This document shows positions 62,274 to 64,000 of a DNA stretch of 64,000 bases, piece after piece (positions within the stretch are counted from its first letter, which is position 1; each line of letters starts with the position of its first letter). The notes beneath the pieces were generated by a model. The model ran no database searches. It was given only the letters and a program-made list of their open reading frames with translations, and had not been told where the DNA came from. Source of the DNA: Delftia tsuruhatensis NBRC 16741 (lineage in GTDB: Bacteria > Pseudomonadota > Gammaproteobacteria > Burkholderiales > Burkholderiaceae_C); assembly GCF_001571325.1 (NCBI RefSeq), contig NZ_BCTO01000007.1, positions 62,001 to 126,000 on the forward strand, read 5' to 3'. Both the position numbers and the translations under genes were made by a program.

Positions 62274-63089
62274 TCACACCCTCCCCATTGCGAAACCCTT
62301 GGCGATGTAATGCCGCACGAACCAGATCACGATGGCGCCCGGCACGATGGTCAGCACGCCGGCCGCCGCCAGCGTCGCCCAGTCCATGCCCGAGGCCGAG
62401 ACGGTGCGCGTCATGGTCGCCACGATGGGCTTGGCGTTCACGCTGGTCAGCGTGCGCGCCAGCAGCAGTTCCACCCAGCTGAACATGAAGCAGAAGAAGG
62501 CCGCCACGCCCACGCCGGCCTTGATCAGCGGCAGGAAGATGGTGAGGAAAAAGCGCGGGAAGGAGTAGCCGTCGATATAGGCCGTCTCGTCGATCTCGCG
62601 CGGAATGCCGCTCATGAAACCCTCCAGGATCCAGACGGCCAGCGGCACGTTGAACAGCAGGTGGGCCAGGGCCACGGCGATGTGCGTGTCCATCAGGCCC
62701 ACCGTGGTGTAGAGCTGGAAGAAGGGCAGCAGGAAGACGGCCGGCGGCGTCATGCGGTTGGTCAGCAGCCAGAAGAACACATGCTTGTCGCCCAGGAACT
62801 GGTAGCGCGAGAACGCATAGGCCGCCGGCAGCGCCACCGTCAGCGAGATCACGGTGTTGATGGCCACGTAGATCAGGCTGTTGATGTAGCCCGAGTACCA
62901 GGAGGCGTCGGTGAAGATGGTTTGGTAGTTGGCCCAGGTGAAATGCTGGGGCCACAGCGAGAAGCTCGACAGGATCTCCTCGTTGGTCTTGAAGCTCATG
63001 TTGACCATCCAGTAGATGGGCAGCACGGCGAACAGCAGGTAGGCGACGAGGAACAGCGTGCGCTTGTGGAAACGGCGGTCTTCAGTCAT
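62274..63089 (-). CDS. glpQ: Glycerol ABC transporter permease GlpQ
   Basis: 271 residues from MTEDRRFHKRTLFLVAYLLF with six membrane helices. It has the carbohydrate-permease (CUT1, MalG-type) features MNMSFKTNEEIL-like near the start and an EAA loop beginning SGIPREIDETAYIDGYSF. It pairs with GlpP as the channel. The longer frame to 63116 lacks a ribosome site. Confidence 0.9.
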   Translation of the reverse strand: MTEDRRFHKRTLFLVAYLLFAVLPIYWMVNMSFKTNEEILSSFSLWPQHFTWANYQTIFTDASWYSGYINSLIYVAINTVISLTVALPAAYAFSRYQFLGDKHVFFWLLTNRMTPPAVFLLPFFQLYTTVGLMDTHIAVALAHLLFNVPLAVWILEGFMSGIPREIDETAYIDGYSFPRFFLTIFLPLIKAGVGVAAFFCFMFSWVELLLARTLTSVNAKPIVATMTRTVSASGMDWATLAAAGVLTIVPGAIVIWFVRHYIAKGFAMGRV

Positions 63090-63109
63090 GTCCGGCCTCC
63101 CGCAGGGCC

Positions 63110-63160
63110 ACCCCAAGGCAGGCCGAGCCCCCTCGGGGGGCAGTGAACGAAGGGAGCGTG
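63110..63160 (-). repeat. GC-rich inverted repeat between glpP and glpQ
   Basis: On the minus strand CCCCCACGCTCCC, then TGCCCCCCGAGGGGGC forms a CCCCC/GGGGG stem. It is a different family from the 3'-end repeats at 19126 and elsewhere. It lies 10 bp after the glpP stop. Confidence 0.55.
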
Positions 63161-63164
63161 GGGG

Positions 63165-64000
<836 letters not shown>

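Overview
The window is a 64-kb piece of a GC-rich chromosome from a betaproteobacterium, most likely a Comamonadaceae (Delftia/Comamonas/Acidovorax type). The evidence is the strong G/C third-position bias, a Bug-family binding protein, the pilT-cNBD-pilU arrangement, the spc/alpha ribosomal order without infA, and an intergenic repeat family at the 3' ends of genes. I see no insertion sequence, integrase, prophage or CRISPR array. Genus assignment is inference.

Left part (1-17.6 kb): a minus-strand carboxylation operon (carboxyltransferase, Bug binding protein, NDP-forming acyl-CoA synthetase, biotin carboxylase running off the edge) lies opposite a PAS/AAA+/Fis sigma-54 activator. A -24/-12 promoter and two matched dyads sit between them. 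Next come a BASS/ACR3-type transporter, an iron-uptake pair (periplasmic binding protein and TonB receptor) behind a possible Fur box, a DUF445 protein, a DUF3297 protein, the divergent hmp/norR pair with its own sigma-54 promoter and NorR-type site, and a Fic protein with an AT-rich dyad upstream.

Middle (17.6-38.2 kb): a DMT exporter, FKBP isomerase and class V aminotransferase; a single-chain acyl-CoA carboxylase (1097 aa) with an acyl-CoA ligase, divergent from a TetR regulator over a nested dyad; an amino-acid/amide-type binding protein; yggS; pilT-cNBD-pilU; a beta-hydroxyacid dehydrogenase; the dolP-diaA-yraN group divergent from rsmI; a YegD-like Hsp70; a VOC protein and an OsmC protein.

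38.5-46.2 kb holds the most interesting unit: seven plus-strand genes, mostly joined by 4-bp ATGA overlaps. They encode a complete peptide-type ABC importer (lipoprotein, two permeases, fused double ATPase), a luciferase-like flavin monooxygenase and two carboxymuconolactone-decarboxylase/AhpD-fold proteins. This looks like import followed by oxidative breakdown of an unknown compound. A DASS transporter converges on it.

Right part (48.3-64 kb): initiator tRNA-fMet, then (in transcription order) rplN-rplX-rplE-rpsN-rpsH-rplF-rplR-rpsE-rpmD-rplO-secY-rpmJ-rpsM-rpsK-rpsD-rpoA-rplQ; a 678-bp non-coding stretch with an orphan terminator; glpD; and the glycerol ABC importer genes glpP (partial), glpQ, glpU and glpV. 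The ATPase genes of that importer would lie beyond the right edge.
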